The notes: generated from the sequence alone by a model not told the origin. 64,000 nucleotides of DNA from Polaromonas jejuensis NBRC 106434 (GCF_001598235.1 NZ_BCYO01000009.1:1-64000), one strand, 5' to 3'; counted from the first letter of the stretch, positions 1 to 8,628 are shown. A program made the numbers and translations.

Positions 1-532
1 ATGCGGCCTGCAATTTGGCCGACCCGCCGAGTTCCGGCAGATCCACAATGGCGGCGCCTTCCGTGACGGTCGCGCCGAGTTTTTCCAGCAGTTTTTTGCC
101 CGCCATCATGGTGCCTCCCGTGGCGATCAGGTCGTCAATCAGCAGCACCCTGTCGCCGGATTTCACCGCATCGGTGTGCAGTTCCACGGTGGCGCTGCCG
201 TATTCCAGCTCATAGGTTTCCTGCACGGTGGCAAACGGCAGCTTGCCTTTTTTGCGGATGGGTACAAAACCGACGTTCAATTCGTAGGCCACGACAGCGC
301 CCAGAATGAAGCCGCGCGCATCCAGGCCGGCCACCACATCCGGGCGCAGGGCCGGGTTCATGTAGCGGTGGACAAAAGCGTCAATCAGCACACGGAAGAC
401 CTTGGGGTTTTGCAGCAGCGGCGTGATGTCGCGAAACTGCACGCCCGGCGCCGGCCAGTCGGCAACGGTGCGGATATGGTTTTTGAGGTACTGGCTGATG
501 GCCTGATGATGAAGGCGGTCGAGGTCGGGCAT
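1..532 (-). CDS. apt: Adenine phosphoribosyltransferase, 3' end outside window
   Basis: Purine salvage enzyme that joins adenine and PRPP to give AMP in the cytosol. The reading frame starts at the ATG complementary to 530-532 and runs off the left edge without a stop, giving 177 visible codons, so only the extreme C-terminus is missing (family length about 170-185). The PRPP-binding signature [12 protein letters not shown] lies at residues 129-140, and the flexible-loop segment RKKGKLP near residue 93 is typical of Apt. The next gene on the same strand, a cation antiporter, ends about 110 bases upstream, so the two may share a transcript. The family call is secure; the missing end cannot be checked here. 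Confidence 0.95.
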   Translation of the reverse strand, partial: MPDLDRLHHQAISQYLKNHIRTVADWPAPGVQFRDITPLLQNPKVFRVLIDAFVHRYMNPALRPDVVAGLDARGFILGAVVAYELNVGFVPIRKKGKLPFATVQETYELEYGSATVELHTDAVKSGDRVLLIDDLIATGGTMMAGKKLLEKLGATVTEGAAIVDLPELGGSAKLQAA

Positions 533-640
533 GGTTTGTCCTGGGAGGCGGCAGCCGGTATTTTGCGCCTGCACAGGCCAGGGATGAGGCAGAGCCGGCG
601 GGCGCCAGCGCTGCGGGCAGCAAGCCGCCAGCCCGGCGCT

Positions 641-2662
641 TCAGGCCTGAGCGCCTGTGGACGGGGTTTTGGCGGGTTTTCCGCGCAGCAGTTTTTCTTC
701 CGCCATGGCCAGCGCCATGGGTTTGCCCGACAGCACCAGCGTGTCGCCGTCCTCCAGCAGCATGTCCTCATGGACGTTCTGCGCCTTGCCGTTGCCGCGC
801 CGCAGGCTGACCACCCGTACGCCCTCGGCCTGCAGCGCCAGCGCGCCCAGCGGCTGGCCCACAGCGTTGATGCCCGCGGTGAGTGTCACGGTCGAGAGGC
901 GTTCCTGCTCCAGTTCGTTGACCGTGTCGTCGTCGGCGCCGCGGAAGTAGCCGCGCAGCAGGTTGTAGCGCGCGTCACGCTGGTCCTGCACCACGCGGAT
1001 CACGCGGCGCATGGGCACGCCGACCAGCGCCAGCGCATGGCTGGCCAGCATCAGGCTGCCTTCAATCGCCTCGGGCACGACTTCCGTGGCGCCGGCGGCC
1101 TGCAGCTTTTCCAGGTCCTGGTCGTCCACGGTGCGCACAATCACCGGCACCGTGGGGGCATGGGCGCGCGTGTTGGCCAGCACCTTGAGCGCGCTGGCGG
1201 TGTCCAGGTAGGTCACCACCACGGCGCTGGCGCGGGCCAGGCCGGCGGCCATCAGGCTCTGCAGGCGCACGGCATCGCCAAACACCACCGAGTCACCTGC
1301 CGCCGTGGCCTGGTGCACCCGGTCCGGGTCCAGGTCCAGCGCGATGTACTGTATGCCCTCGCGCTCCAGCATGTGGCCCAGGTTCTGGCCGCAGCGGCCA
1401 TAGCCGCAAATGATCACGTGCTTGTTGGTATTGATGGATTTGCGCGCAATCGTGGTCATTTGCAGCGACTGCTGCAGCCACTCGCTGGCCACCAGCTTCA
1501 TCACGATGCGGTTGCTGTACATGATGATGAAGGGCGTGGCCAGCATGGACAGCACCATGCTGGCCAGGATGGGATTGAGCAGGCTGGGCGGTATCAGCCG
1601 GCCGCCCTGCGCCAGGGACAGCAGCACGAAACCGAACTCACCCGCCTGCGCCAGGTACAGGCCGGAGCGCAGGGACACGCCGCCGGGCGCCCCCAGCGCG
1701 CGCGCCAGCACCGTCACCAGCAGCAGCTTGAAAATAACGGGCAGTACCAGCAGCAACAGCACCAGCGGCAGGCGTCCAAGCACGATGTGCCAGTCCAGCA
1801 TCATGCCGACGCTGATGAAAAACAGGCCCAGCAGGACATCGTGAAAGGGTCGGATGTCGGTCTCCACCTGGTGCTTGTATTCGGTTTCCGAGATCAGCAT
1901 GCCGGCGATGAAGGCGCCCAGCGCCAGGCTCAGGCCGGCGCTTTCCGTCAGCCAGGCCAGCGCCAGGGTGACCAGCAGCAGGTTGAGTACGAACAGCTCG
2001 TCGCTCTTGCGCCGCGCGACGATGGTGAGCCACCAGCGCATGACGCGCTGGCCGCCGGTCAGCAACAGGCCGACCAGCACGGTGGCTTTCAGGGCGGCCA
2101 GGGCCAGGGCCATGAAGAGTTTGTCGGGTGATGAACCGAGTGCCGGAATCAGCACCAGCAGCGGGACCACGGCCAAATCCTGGAACAGCAGCACACCCAT
2201 GACGCGTTTGCCATGTTCGGACGCCAGCTCCAGCCGCTCGGCCAGCAGCTTGACCACAATGGCCGTGCTGCTCATGGCCATCGCGCCCGACAGCGCCAGG
2301 GCGGTCTGCCAGCTCATCTTCCACAGGGCGGGTGCGAGGCTGCTCAGAAACAGGGAGCCGAAGGTGACGACAAGCATGGTGAGTGCGACCTGGAGCAGCC
2401 CCAGACCGAAGACATGGCGGCGCATGGAGCGCAGCTTGGACAGGTTGAACTCCAGCCCGATCACAAACATCAGAAACACCACGCCGAACTCACCCAGGTG
2501 GCGCACCCCTTCGGCGTTGGCCGACAATGCCAGCGCATGGGGCCCGATCACCACGCCCACGGCCAGGTAGCCAAGCATGGGCGGCAACTTGAGCGAACGG
2601 CACGCGACCACACCCAGCACGGCGGCCAGCAGGTAGAGCAGGGTCAGTTCAAGCGCACTCAT
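641..2662 (-). CDS. KefB/KefC-type monovalent cation:proton antiporter with RCK domains
   Basis: Inner-membrane CPA2 antiporter, probably a K+ efflux/H+ exchanger. At 673 residues it has the usual three-part build: a hydrophobic exchanger domain over about residues 1-385, an RCK_N/TrkA-N nucleotide-binding domain from residue 415 (HVIICGYGRCG), and an RCK_C domain near residues 585-655. I chose the internal start MSALELTLL because the longer frame adds 27 polar residues before the first membrane segment. The start faces kdsD across about 117 bases, so promoters of both genes share that gap. Whether it is glutathione-gated like KefB/C or closer to YbaL cannot be decided from sequence. Confidence 0.9.
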   Translation of the reverse strand: MSALELTLLYLLAAVLGVVACRSLKLPPMLGYLAVGVVIGPHALALSANAEGVRHLGEFGVVFLMFVIGLEFNLSKLRSMRRHVFGLGLLQVALTMLVVTFGSLFLSSLAPALWKMSWQTALALSGAMAMSSTAIVVKLLAERLELASEHGKRVMGVLLFQDLAVVPLLVLIPALGSSPDKLFMALALAALKATVLVGLLLTGGQRVMRWWLTIVARRKSDELFVLNLLLVTLALAWLTESAGLSLALGAFIAGMLISETEYKHQVETDIRPFHDVLLGLFFISVGMMLDWHIVLGRLPLVLLLLVLPVIFKLLLVTVLARALGAPGGVSLRSGLYLAQAGEFGFVLLSLAQGGRLIPPSLLNPILASMVLSMLATPFIIMYSNRIVMKLVASEWLQQSLQMTTIARKSINTNKHVIICGYGRCGQNLGHMLEREGIQYIALDLDPDRVHQATAAGDSVVFGDAVRLQSLMAAGLARASAVVVTYLDTASALKVLANTRAHAPTVPVIVRTVDDQDLEKLQAAGATEVVPEAIEGSLMLASHALALVGVPMRRVIRVVQDQRDARYNLLRGYFRGADDDTVNELEQERLSTVTLTAGINAVGQPLGALALQAEGVRVVSLRRGNGKAQNVHEDMLLEDGDTLVLSGKPMALAMAEEKLLRGKPAKTPSTGAQA

Positions 2663-2765
2663 GCTTGATGGTAGCCGATGAGGTTTGCCGGCCCTTGACA
2701 GAAATACCGCTTTTTTTCGTGCCTGTTCCGGCCATGCACACATAGCGTGTGCCTTTGCGCTCCTC

Positions 2766-2773
2766 TATAGAAT
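2766..2773 (+). promoter_or_regulatory. Candidate -10 element for kdsD, placing the transcript start at the start codon
   Basis: TATAGAAT ends only six bases before the kdsD ATG at 2780. A start site about seven bases downstream would give an essentially leaderless mRNA, and no Shine-Dalgarno sequence is visible before the ATG. No convincing -35 box sits at the right distance, so this is tentative. Confidence 0.35.
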
Positions 2774-2779
2774 GCGGGC

Positions 2780-3772
2780 ATGAGCTTTGATGCAGCGAAC
2801 TTTGATGCCGAGCAGGCGCAGACCCTTGCCAGAAAAACCTTTGAAATAGAAGCGGCGGCGGTGCTGGGCCTGGCGGGCCGTGTCGGCCGCGAATTTTCCG
2901 AGGCGGTCGCACTGATGCTGGCCTGCCGGGGCCGCGTGGTGGTCATGGGCATGGGCAAAAGCGGCCACATCGGCCACAAGATTGCCGCCACCCTGGCCTC
3001 CACCGGAACGCCGGCGATGTTTGTGCATCCGGGTGAAGCCAGCCACGGCGATCTGGGCATGATCAAGGCCGTCGATGTGGTGCTGGCGATCTCCAACAGC
3101 GGCGAGAGCGAAGAGCTCACCGCGATTCTTCCGGTGCTGAGCCGCCAGGGCGTGCCCATGGTGGCCATCACCGGCGGGGTGCACTCCACCCTGGCCAGGC
3201 AGGCGCGCGTCATACTCGACAGCAGTGTGGTCAAGGAGGCCTGCCCGCTGAACCTGGCGCCTACGGCCAGTACCACGGCGCAACTGGCCATAGGCGATGC
3301 CCTGGCCGTGGCCTTGCTCGATGCGCGCGGCTTCAGGGAAGAAGACTTTGCCCGCTCCCATCCCGGCGGTGCGCTGGGCCGCAAGCTGCTGACGCATGTG
3401 AGCGACGTGATGCGCAGCGGCGATGCCGTTCCGAAAGTGGGGCTGGAGACCCCTTTCACCGAGCTCATGCGCGAGATGAGCGCCAAGGGCCTGGGGGCTT
3501 CGGCCGTGGTGGATGAAAACCAGCGCGTGCTGGGCATCTTCACCGATGGCGACCTGCGCCGGCTGGTGGAAAAGGGGGCGGACCTGCGCAGCAGCAAGAC
3601 CGGCGACGTGATGCATGCCAACCCGCGCACGGTACGGGCGGATGCGCTGGCCGTCGAGGCGGTGGCACTGATGGAGCAGCACCGCATCACCAGTGTGCTG
3701 GTGGTCGACGCGGCCGGCGTGTTGTGCGGCGCCCTCAATACCAACGACCTCATGCGCGCCAAGGTGATATGA
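2780..3772 (+). CDS. kdsD: Arabinose-5-phosphate isomerase (KpsF/GutQ family)
   Basis: Converts D-ribulose 5-phosphate to D-arabinose 5-phosphate, the first step of Kdo synthesis for lipopolysaccharide. The 330 residues hold an N-terminal SIS sugar-isomerase domain (about 35-185), with the phosphate-binding stretch GMGKSGHIGHK near residue 57 and ISNSGESEE further on, followed by two CBS domains (about 205-265 and 270-330). It opens the run kdsD-kdsC-lptC. The final TGA is part of an intergenic repeat that begins ATGACCCCC, which separates it from kdsC by about 100 bases. The start has no visible ribosome-binding site. Confidence 0.95.
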   Translation: MSFDAANFDAEQAQTLARKTFEIEAAAVLGLAGRVGREFSEAVALMLACRGRVVVMGMGKSGHIGHKIAATLASTGTPAMFVHPGEASHGDLGMIKAVDVVLAISNSGESEELTAILPVLSRQGVPMVAITGGVHSTLARQARVILDSSVVKEACPLNLAPTASTTAQLAIGDALAVALLDARGFREEDFARSHPGGALGRKLLTHVSDVMRSGDAVPKVGLETPFTELMREMSAKGLGASAVVDENQRVLGIFTDGDLRRLVEKGADLRSSKTGDVMHANPRTVRADALAVEAVALMEQHRITSVLVVDAAGVLCGALNTNDLMRAKVI

Positions 3773-3867
3773 CCCCCACGCTTGTGGCTACGCCGCTCTT
3801 CGAGAACACAACGCGCGCTGCGCTGCCCCCCGAAGGGGCTGTTTCGCCTTGGGGCGGCCCGGCGGCG
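3769..3867 (+). repeat. GC-rich hairpin repeat, family 1, copy 1
   Basis: Begins ATGACCCCCACGCTTG, with the kdsD stop codon inside its first bases, and contains the palindromic core CTGCCCCCCGAAGGGGC and the tail CTTGGGGCGGCCCGGC. Related copies lie near 36143-36209, 36271-36343 and 62291-62378. Confidence 0.75.
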
Positions 3868-3872
3868 AAACG

Positions 3873-4472
3873 ATGATGCCCGTCCCAACACTCAATTTCG
3901 CGCCCGAACTGCTGCTGCGTGCGCAGGGCGTGAAGGTTGTTTTCTTTGATGTGGACGGAGTGCTGACCGATGGCGGCTTGTATTATTCCGAGTACCCTGA
4001 CGGCGATGAGCGGGCGCTATCGACGGGCGGCTTCCGGGCCGCGGGCGAGATCATCAAGCGCTTCAATACGCTGGACGGCCACGGCCTGAAGCTGCTGCAA
4101 AAAGCCGGCATCACGCCCGCCGTGATCACGGGCCGCGACAGCCACGCGCTGCGCGCCAGGCTGCAGGCGCTGGGCGTGGCGCATGCGCATTTCGGCACCG
4201 AAGACAAATGCCCTGCCGCCGAAATGACCCTGCGGGCGCTGGGACTCGACTGGACCGCGGCGGCGGCCATGGGCGATGACTGGCCCGATCTGCCCATGAT
4301 GCGCCGCGCGGCGCTGAGTTGTGCACCCGTGAATGCGCATGCGGAAGTCAAAGCGCAAGCCCACTACGTGACACAGGCCGCCGGCGGCCACGGTGCGGCA
4401 CGCGAGCTGTGTGACCTGTTGCTGGTCGCCAGCGGCCGTTATGCCGGCCTGCTGCGGGAGTACACCGAATGA
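3873..4472 (+). CDS. kdsC: 3-deoxy-D-manno-octulosonate 8-phosphate phosphatase
   Basis: HAD-superfamily phosphatase (C0 type) that removes phosphate from Kdo 8-phosphate, the third step of Kdo synthesis. The catalytic motif FDVDGVLTDG (Asp26 as nucleophile, Asp28) is present, as are the ITGR motif and the late GDDWPDLPM motif. I used the first ATG at 3873; the frame is open further upstream only through repeat DNA. Residues about 43-58 form a small extra segment between the first motif and the KRFNTLDGHGLK region that is longer than I expect for KdsC. It overlaps lptC by four bases (ATGA), so the two are translationally coupled. Confidence 0.92.
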   Translation: MMPVPTLNFAPELLLRAQGVKVVFFDVDGVLTDGGLYYSEYPDGDERALSTGGFRAAGEIIKRFNTLDGHGLKLLQKAGITPAVITGRDSHALRARLQALGVAHAHFGTEDKCPAAEMTLRALGLDWTAAAAMGDDWPDLPMMRRAALSCAPVNAHAEVKAQAHYVTQAAGGHGAARELCDLLLVASGRYAGLLREYTE

Positions 4473-5191
4473 CGACCGCCCTGCCGGACCTTGCAGAGGA
4501 CCGGCACAGTGCGCTGATGCCGCTGAAAAGATCGGCACGCACGCTTTTTCGCCTGTGGGACAGCCTGGCCATCTACATGCCGCTGCTCATGATGGGGGCG
4601 CTGGCGCTGGGCACCTACTGGCTGGTGCGCAATACGCCGAGCTTCAGCACCCCCGAGGCGGCCAGGGAGGCGAGCCACGAGGTGGACTATTTCATGCGCA
4701 AATTCACCGTCAAGACATTTGACGAGGGTGGCAAGCTCAAAAGCGAAATCTATGGCGCCGAGGGGCGGCATTTTCCGGACACCGACATCCTGGAAGTCGA
4801 CCGGGTGCGGATGCGCAGCATCAGCCTCGAGGGGCGCGTGACCACGGCGACGGCCAATCGGGCCTATACCAACGGTGACGGCTCGGAAGTCCAGCTGGTG
4901 GGCAATGCGGTGGTGGTGCGCGAAGCCAGCCAGGATGCCAGCGGCAAGGAAGCCCCGCGCATGGAGTTTCGCGGCGAGTTCCTGCATGCGTTTTTGAACG
5001 AGGAGCGCGTCCAGTCGCATAAGCCCGTGGTGTTGACCCGCGGCAACGACCAGTTCACCGGCGACACCTTTACCTATGACAACCTGGACCAGGTGGCCAA
5101 TCTCAGGGGCCGTGTTCGGGGGGTGCTGATGCCCAAGTCGGCGGCCAGTGCTGCGGGCGCCACTCCCACGGCTGGGAGCCCGGCGCGCTAG
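4469..5191 (+). CDS. lptC: LPS export system periplasmic protein LptC
   Basis: Bitopic inner-membrane protein that passes lipopolysaccharide from the LptB2FG transporter to LptA. The 240 residues show one membrane segment at about 33-53 and a periplasmic beta-rich domain with LptC-like features (SHEVDYFMRKFTVKTFDE, AYTNGDGSEVQLVGNA, TGDTFTYDN). The tail is rich in Ala, Gly and Pro. It starts inside the end of kdsC. In related genomes I would expect lptA and lptB next; here an SDR gene and then an opposite-strand RNA-binding gene follow, so the bridge protein and ATPase must be encoded elsewhere. Confidence 0.88.
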   Translation: MTTALPDLAEDRHSALMPLKRSARTLFRLWDSLAIYMPLLMMGALALGTYWLVRNTPSFSTPEAAREASHEVDYFMRKFTVKTFDEGGKLKSEIYGAEGRHFPDTDILEVDRVRMRSISLEGRVTTATANRAYTNGDGSEVQLVGNAVVVREASQDASGKEAPRMEFRGEFLHAFLNEERVQSHKPVVLTRGNDQFTGDTFTYDNLDQVANLRGRVRGVLMPKSAASAAGATPTAGSPAR

Positions 5192-5248
5192 CCAGCGGCG
5201 GTATCGGCACGGGCAGTCTGTCGTTTCCAACCCGTGCCCTCGCCCATC

Positions 5249-6025
5249 ATGTCCAGACTTGTGTTCATCACCGGCGCTTCCAGTGGCATTGGCCAGGCCC
5301 TGGCGCTGCGCTATTACGCGGCGGGCTACCGGCTGGCACTCGTGGCGCGGCGAACCCTGGAGGTCCAAACCTGGGCTGAGGAAAACTCAATCGGCGCAGG
5401 CCGCTATCAGATTTATAGCGCCGATGTTTCTCAAATCGACAGCATCGTGGCGGCGGGCCAGGCTTGCATGGCCGCGCAGGGCGTGCCCGACGTGGTGATT
5501 GCCAATGCCGGCATCAGCATCGGCATGGACACCGCCGCGCGCGAGGATCTCGACGTCATGGTGCAGACCTTTGCCACCAACAATATCGGCGTGGCGGCCA
5601 CCTTTCATCCTTTTATCGCGGCCATGGTGGCGCGCGGAACGGGCGCACTGGTGGGCATTGGCAGTGTGGCCGGCGTACGCGGGCTGCCCGGTCACGGCGC
5701 CTACTGCGCCAGCAAGGCGGCGGTCATCAGCTACTGTGAAAGTTTGCGCGGTGAACTCAGGTCCACCGGCGTGAAGGTGGTGACGATTTGCCCGGGCTAT
5801 ATCGATACGCCGCTGACGCGGCAAAACCGCTATGCCATGCCGTTTTTGATGAAGGCCGAGGCGTTTGCCGACAAGGCCTTCGCGACCATCCAGGCGGGGC
5901 GCAGCTACCGGGTCATTCCGTGGCAAATGGGGCTGGTCGCAAAGCTGCTGCGCCTTCTGCCCAACGCCGTTTTTGACGAGGCCCTCAAAGGCCGTGCCCG
6001 CAAGCACCGGCAGGGTGAGCGCTGA
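5249..6025 (+). CDS. Short-chain dehydrogenase/reductase, substrate unknown
   Basis: Classical SDR of 258 residues. The cofactor-binding motif TGASSGIGQA is at the N-terminus, then NAG within VIANAGISIG, a catalytic Ser in the IGSVAG segment, and YCASK supplying the catalytic Tyr and Lys. I start at ATG 5249, since the longer frame only adds five residues from a GTG. It lies 57 bases after lptC on the same strand and probably shares its transcript. Bases 5403-5419 inside the gene read as a near-palindrome (GCTATCAGATTTATAGC) like the family 2 repeat seen between genes elsewhere. The substrate cannot be inferred. Confidence 0.85.
   Translation: MSRLVFITGASSGIGQALALRYYAAGYRLALVARRTLEVQTWAEENSIGAGRYQIYSADVSQIDSIVAAGQACMAAQGVPDVVIANAGISIGMDTAAREDLDVMVQTFATNNIGVAATFHPFIAAMVARGTGALVGIGSVAGVRGLPGHGAYCASKAAVISYCESLRGELRSTGVKVVTICPGYIDTPLTRQNRYAMPFLMKAEAFADKAFATIQAGRSYRVIPWQMGLVAKLLRLLPNAVFDEALKGRARKHRQGER
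5403..5419. repeat. Family 2 (ATAGCT-type) palindrome inside the SDR gene
   Basis: GCTATCAGATTTATAGC differs at two positions from GCTATTAAATTTATAGC near 27716. It is read in frame as part of RYQIYSAD. Confidence 0.45.
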
Positions 6026-6089
6026 CTCAATGGCGCCGCGCTGACGCCGTGTGCCCCGAGACGCTTGCATGCGACAGGCGACCTCATTT

Positions 6090-6138
6090 GCTATGGAAAT
6101 GGTAGCTGGTTGCACCCGTGATTCCTGGGCTACAACGC
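6090..6138 (+). repeat. Family 2 (ATAGCT-type) repeat, intergenic copy
   Basis: Starts GCTATGGAAATGGTAGCTG and ends GGGCTACAACGC. It shares spacing and key words (GCTAT, TAGCTG, GCTACA) with copies in chrA and near 33150-33202. It abuts the terminator hairpin at 6139-6172. Confidence 0.55.
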
Positions 6139-6172
6139 AAAAAGGCTTCAAAACCGGAGTCTTGAAGCCTTT
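6139..6172 (-). terminator. Intrinsic terminator for the RNA-binding protein gene
   Basis: A perfect 11-bp stem (AAAGGCTTCAA with TTGAAGCCTTT) around a 10-base loop. Read on the minus strand it is followed by a run of five T residues. It lies about 70 bases past the stop codon of the RRM gene. Confidence 0.8.
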
Positions 6173-6242
6173 CAAGGCAATCTTCAGCACAAGGCCGAAG
6201 ATGCTGGGTTCGCCGGCCAGTTAGCCAGCGTAATAGCAGGGC

Positions 6243-6683
6243 TTAGTAGCCGCCGCGTCCACCGCCGCCGCCACCGGAACGGCCACCGCCGCTACCGCCG
6301 CCGCCGTATGGGCTACGGAAACCGCCATCGCTGCCGCCGCCCGAACGGCCACCGCCGCCGTAACCGCCGCCGCCGCCAGCGCCACCACCGTAGCCGCCGC
6401 CACCACCGAAGCCGCCGGTACGTGGAGGACGAGCTTCCATCGGACGGGCTTCGTTCACCACAACGCTACGGCCGCCCAGAGGCTGACCGTTCATGCCGTT
6501 GATAGCGGCCTGGGCTTCTGCATCGCTGCCCATTTCCACAAAGCCAAAGCCTTTGGAGCGACCGGTGTCACGTTCCATCATGACTTTAGCGCTGGTGACA
6601 GCGCCGAATTGGCCAAAAGATTGTTGCAGGTCTTCGTCACGCACCGAGTAAGGCAGGTTGCCGACGTAAAGTTTGTTGCCCAT
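6243..6683 (-). CDS. RRM-type RNA-binding protein with glycine-rich tail
   Basis: Small single-RRM protein of 146 residues, of the kind related to cold-induced Rbp proteins. RNP2 (LYVGNL, residues 5-10) and RNP1 (KGFGFVEM, near 44-51) are intact in an N-terminal RRM of about 80 residues. The remaining 60 or so residues are almost entirely Gly with Tyr, Ser and Arg, including RGG-like and GGYGG repeats. A good ribosome-binding site (GAGGAG) lies seven bases before ATG. The mRNA leader predicted from the promoter at 6817-6845 is about 127 bases, a length typical of cold-shock-type transcripts. It is probably an RNA chaperone; its targets are unknown. Confidence 0.9.
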   Translation of the reverse strand: MGNKLYVGNLPYSVRDEDLQQSFGQFGAVTSAKVMMERDTGRSKGFGFVEMGSDAEAQAAINGMNGQPLGGRSVVVNEARPMEARPPRTGGFGGGGGYGGGAGGGGGYGGGGRSGGGSDGGFRSPYGGGGSGGGRSGGGGGGRGGY

Positions 6684-6816
6684 GAAGGGACTCCTCTAAA
6701 ACACAAAAATAAAAGCGATGGGGTCCCGAAAGCACAACAAATCTTGAACGTACCGCTGTAGCGCGCGAAACTGACCGATCACCTAACATGTGCGAATGCT
6801 TGCATACGCACAAGCC

Positions 6817-6845
6817 CTATTATGCGCCAGTTATTGAAAATGCAA
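6817..6845 (-). promoter_or_regulatory. Sigma70-type promoter of the RRM protein gene
   Basis: On the minus strand TTGCAT, a 17-bp spacer and TAATAG, positioned to start transcription near 6810. The next start codon in that direction is at 6683. Confidence 0.6.
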
Positions 6846-7397
6846 GCAACTATCGTTAACCCCTAGAATCGTCACAGCCCGCATAAACAGGCGCTTTGGC
6901 GCTCAAAGCACAGTGCATTGCCGGTGGGTTGCTTGGGAAAAGCCGGATTGCTCGGGTGCCGGCCAAGTCGCCTCCAGCGGCCGGCTGGCGTGAAAGCTCC
7001 CAAAGCGGCCGAAAAAACGACCCGTTCAAGTCTAAAGACCAAATGCTTCATCAAGTAAAAATCAAATAAAAATCAAATGCAGGTTGATTTTCAAGATAAG
7101 TGAGCACACGCATGCGGAATTCCAAGGGAATCCGGCCTGGCTGACTTGAAGCGCCGGCGGTGATGCCCGGCGGCTCGCCAATCTATCCGCCCCTGGGCGC
7201 AAATCTGCCCGCCCGTTATAAATGAGGCAATCTTGCAACAGGTTGGGGAAATAAGTAGTTACACAAAACTTCGGGCGCCATGGCTCACCCTTTGCCTGAA
7301 ATGTGAGTCGCGCGCTGTGTATGCGCGGGGTCCGGCCTGGTTCTTGAAGAAATAGCCGTGACCCGCGCTTCGACCGGCAGCGCGCATCGCCTTACCC
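6846..7397. other. Gene-free stretch between the RRM promoter and the ammonium transporter
   Basis: I find no convincing gene here. The only open frame, of about 60 codons on the minus strand at 6872-7054, has no recognisable motif. The visible structure is an AT-rich patch with a tandem 11-mer near 7057-7078 and an opposed TTGATTTT at 7084-7091. The region is long for this compact genome and should contain the 3' end of the amt transcript. Confidence 0.5.
7057..7078. repeat. Two perfect tandem copies of AAAAATCAAAT
   Basis: The 11-mer occupies 7057-7067 and again 7068-7078, in otherwise GC-rich surroundings. TTGATTTT at 7084-7091 can pair with either copy. Confidence 0.7.
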
Positions 7398-8600
7398 TTA
7401 CCAGTTGACTTCGCGGTCAGGCGTGGCGCCTATACGGTGAATTGAAAGGTCCGCGCCTTCATATTCTTCTTCCTGGCTCAGGCGCAGCCCCATGCTGGCC
7501 TTGAGTGTGCCGTAAACGACAAAGCTCGCCAGCAAGGCCCAGCCCACGCCCATCGCGCTGCCAATCACCTGCGCGGCAAGGCTGACGCCGCCCAGACCGC
7601 CGAATGCCTTGCTGCCAAAGATTCCCGCGGCAAGTCCGCCCCAGGTGCCGCACAAGCCATGCAGCGGCCAAACGCCGAGCACGTCGTCAATCTTCCATTT
7701 GTTCTGGGTCAGCGTGAACATCACCACAAACATGCAGCCCGCCACGCCACCCACCACCAGCGCGCCCAGCGGATGCATCACGTCCGAGCCCGCACAGACC
7801 GCGACCAGCCCGGCCAGTGGTCCGTTGTGCACAAAGCCGGGATCGTTTTTGCCAAACAACAGCGCGGCCAGCGTGCCGCCCACCATGGCCATCAAGGAGT
7901 TGACGGCCACCAGGCCGGAAATCTTGTCGATGGTTTGCGCGCTCATCACGTTAAAGCCGAACCAGCCGACCGTCAGAATCCAGGCCCCCAGCGCGAGAAA
8001 CGGAATGTTGGACGGCGGATGCGCCGACACCGCACCATCCTTGCGATAGCGGTTGCTGCGCGCGCCCAGCAAAATCACTGCCGGCAGCGCCAGCCAGCCG
8101 CCCATCGCATGAACCACGATGGAGCCCGCGAAATCATGAAATTCTTCGCCGGTCATCCGCTTGACCCAGGCCTGGATGCCAAAAAGGTGATTCCAGGCAA
8201 TTCCCTCAAAGAGCGGGTACACCAGACCGACGATGGCCGCCGTTGCAATCAGTTGCGGATAAAAACGTGCGCGTTCGGCAATGCCGCCCGAAATAATGGC
8301 CGGAATGGCGGCGGCAAAGGTCAGCAGAAAGAAGAACTTGACAAGCGCATAGCCGTTTTTCGCGGCCAGATCTTCCGCGCCCACAAAAAAATGGGCGCCA
8401 TAAGCAACGCCATAACCCACCAGAAAATAGACAACGGTCGATACCGAGAAGTCGGTCAGGATTTTGACCAGCGCATTGACCTGGTTTTTCTTGCGGACTG
8501 TGCCCAGTTCCAGAAAGGCAAAGCCAGCGTGCATGGCGAGCACCATGATGCCGCCCAATAAAATAAACAGGGCATCCACGCCCTGTTTCAGTGCTTCCAT
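7398..8600 (-). CDS. amtB: Ammonium transporter (Amt family)
   Basis: Membrane channel for NH4+/NH3 uptake. The 400 residues carry about eleven hydrophobic segments and both pore histidines (His164 in GSIVVHAMGG and His314 in WPLHGLCGTWGG). The C-terminal tail, with EEEYEGADLSIHRIG, resembles the cytoplasmic tail of Amt proteins that binds GlnK. The protein begins at its first membrane segment with no added signal peptide. A start at 8600 is supported by AGAGG five bases upstream. A sigma54-type promoter lies upstream, pointing to nitrogen control by NtrC. No glnK sits next to it, which is unusual, since amtB is commonly paired with glnK. Confidence 0.93.
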   Translation of the reverse strand: MEALKQGVDALFILLGGIMVLAMHAGFAFLELGTVRKKNQVNALVKILTDFSVSTVVYFLVGYGVAYGAHFFVGAEDLAAKNGYALVKFFFLLTFAAAIPAIISGGIAERARFYPQLIATAAIVGLVYPLFEGIAWNHLFGIQAWVKRMTGEEFHDFAGSIVVHAMGGWLALPAVILLGARSNRYRKDGAVSAHPPSNIPFLALGAWILTVGWFGFNVMSAQTIDKISGLVAVNSLMAMVGGTLAALLFGKNDPGFVHNGPLAGLVAVCAGSDVMHPLGALVVGGVAGCMFVVMFTLTQNKWKIDDVLGVWPLHGLCGTWGGLAAGIFGSKAFGGLGGVSLAAQVIGSAMGVGWALLASFVVYGTLKASMGLRLSQEEEYEGADLSIHRIGATPDREVNW

Positions 8601-8628
8601 AAAAACCTCTTCGAATGAAATGTGATGT

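Noticed and set aside
176..2131. Open frame of 651 codons opposite the antiporter gene
   Set aside because: Shadow of the antiporter and apt region, His- and Gln-rich, without start signals.
6303..6420. Possible tandem repeat array or CRISPR-like pattern
   Set aside because: It is the GGN-codon run for the glycine-rich tail of the RRM protein, without spacers or regular unit length.
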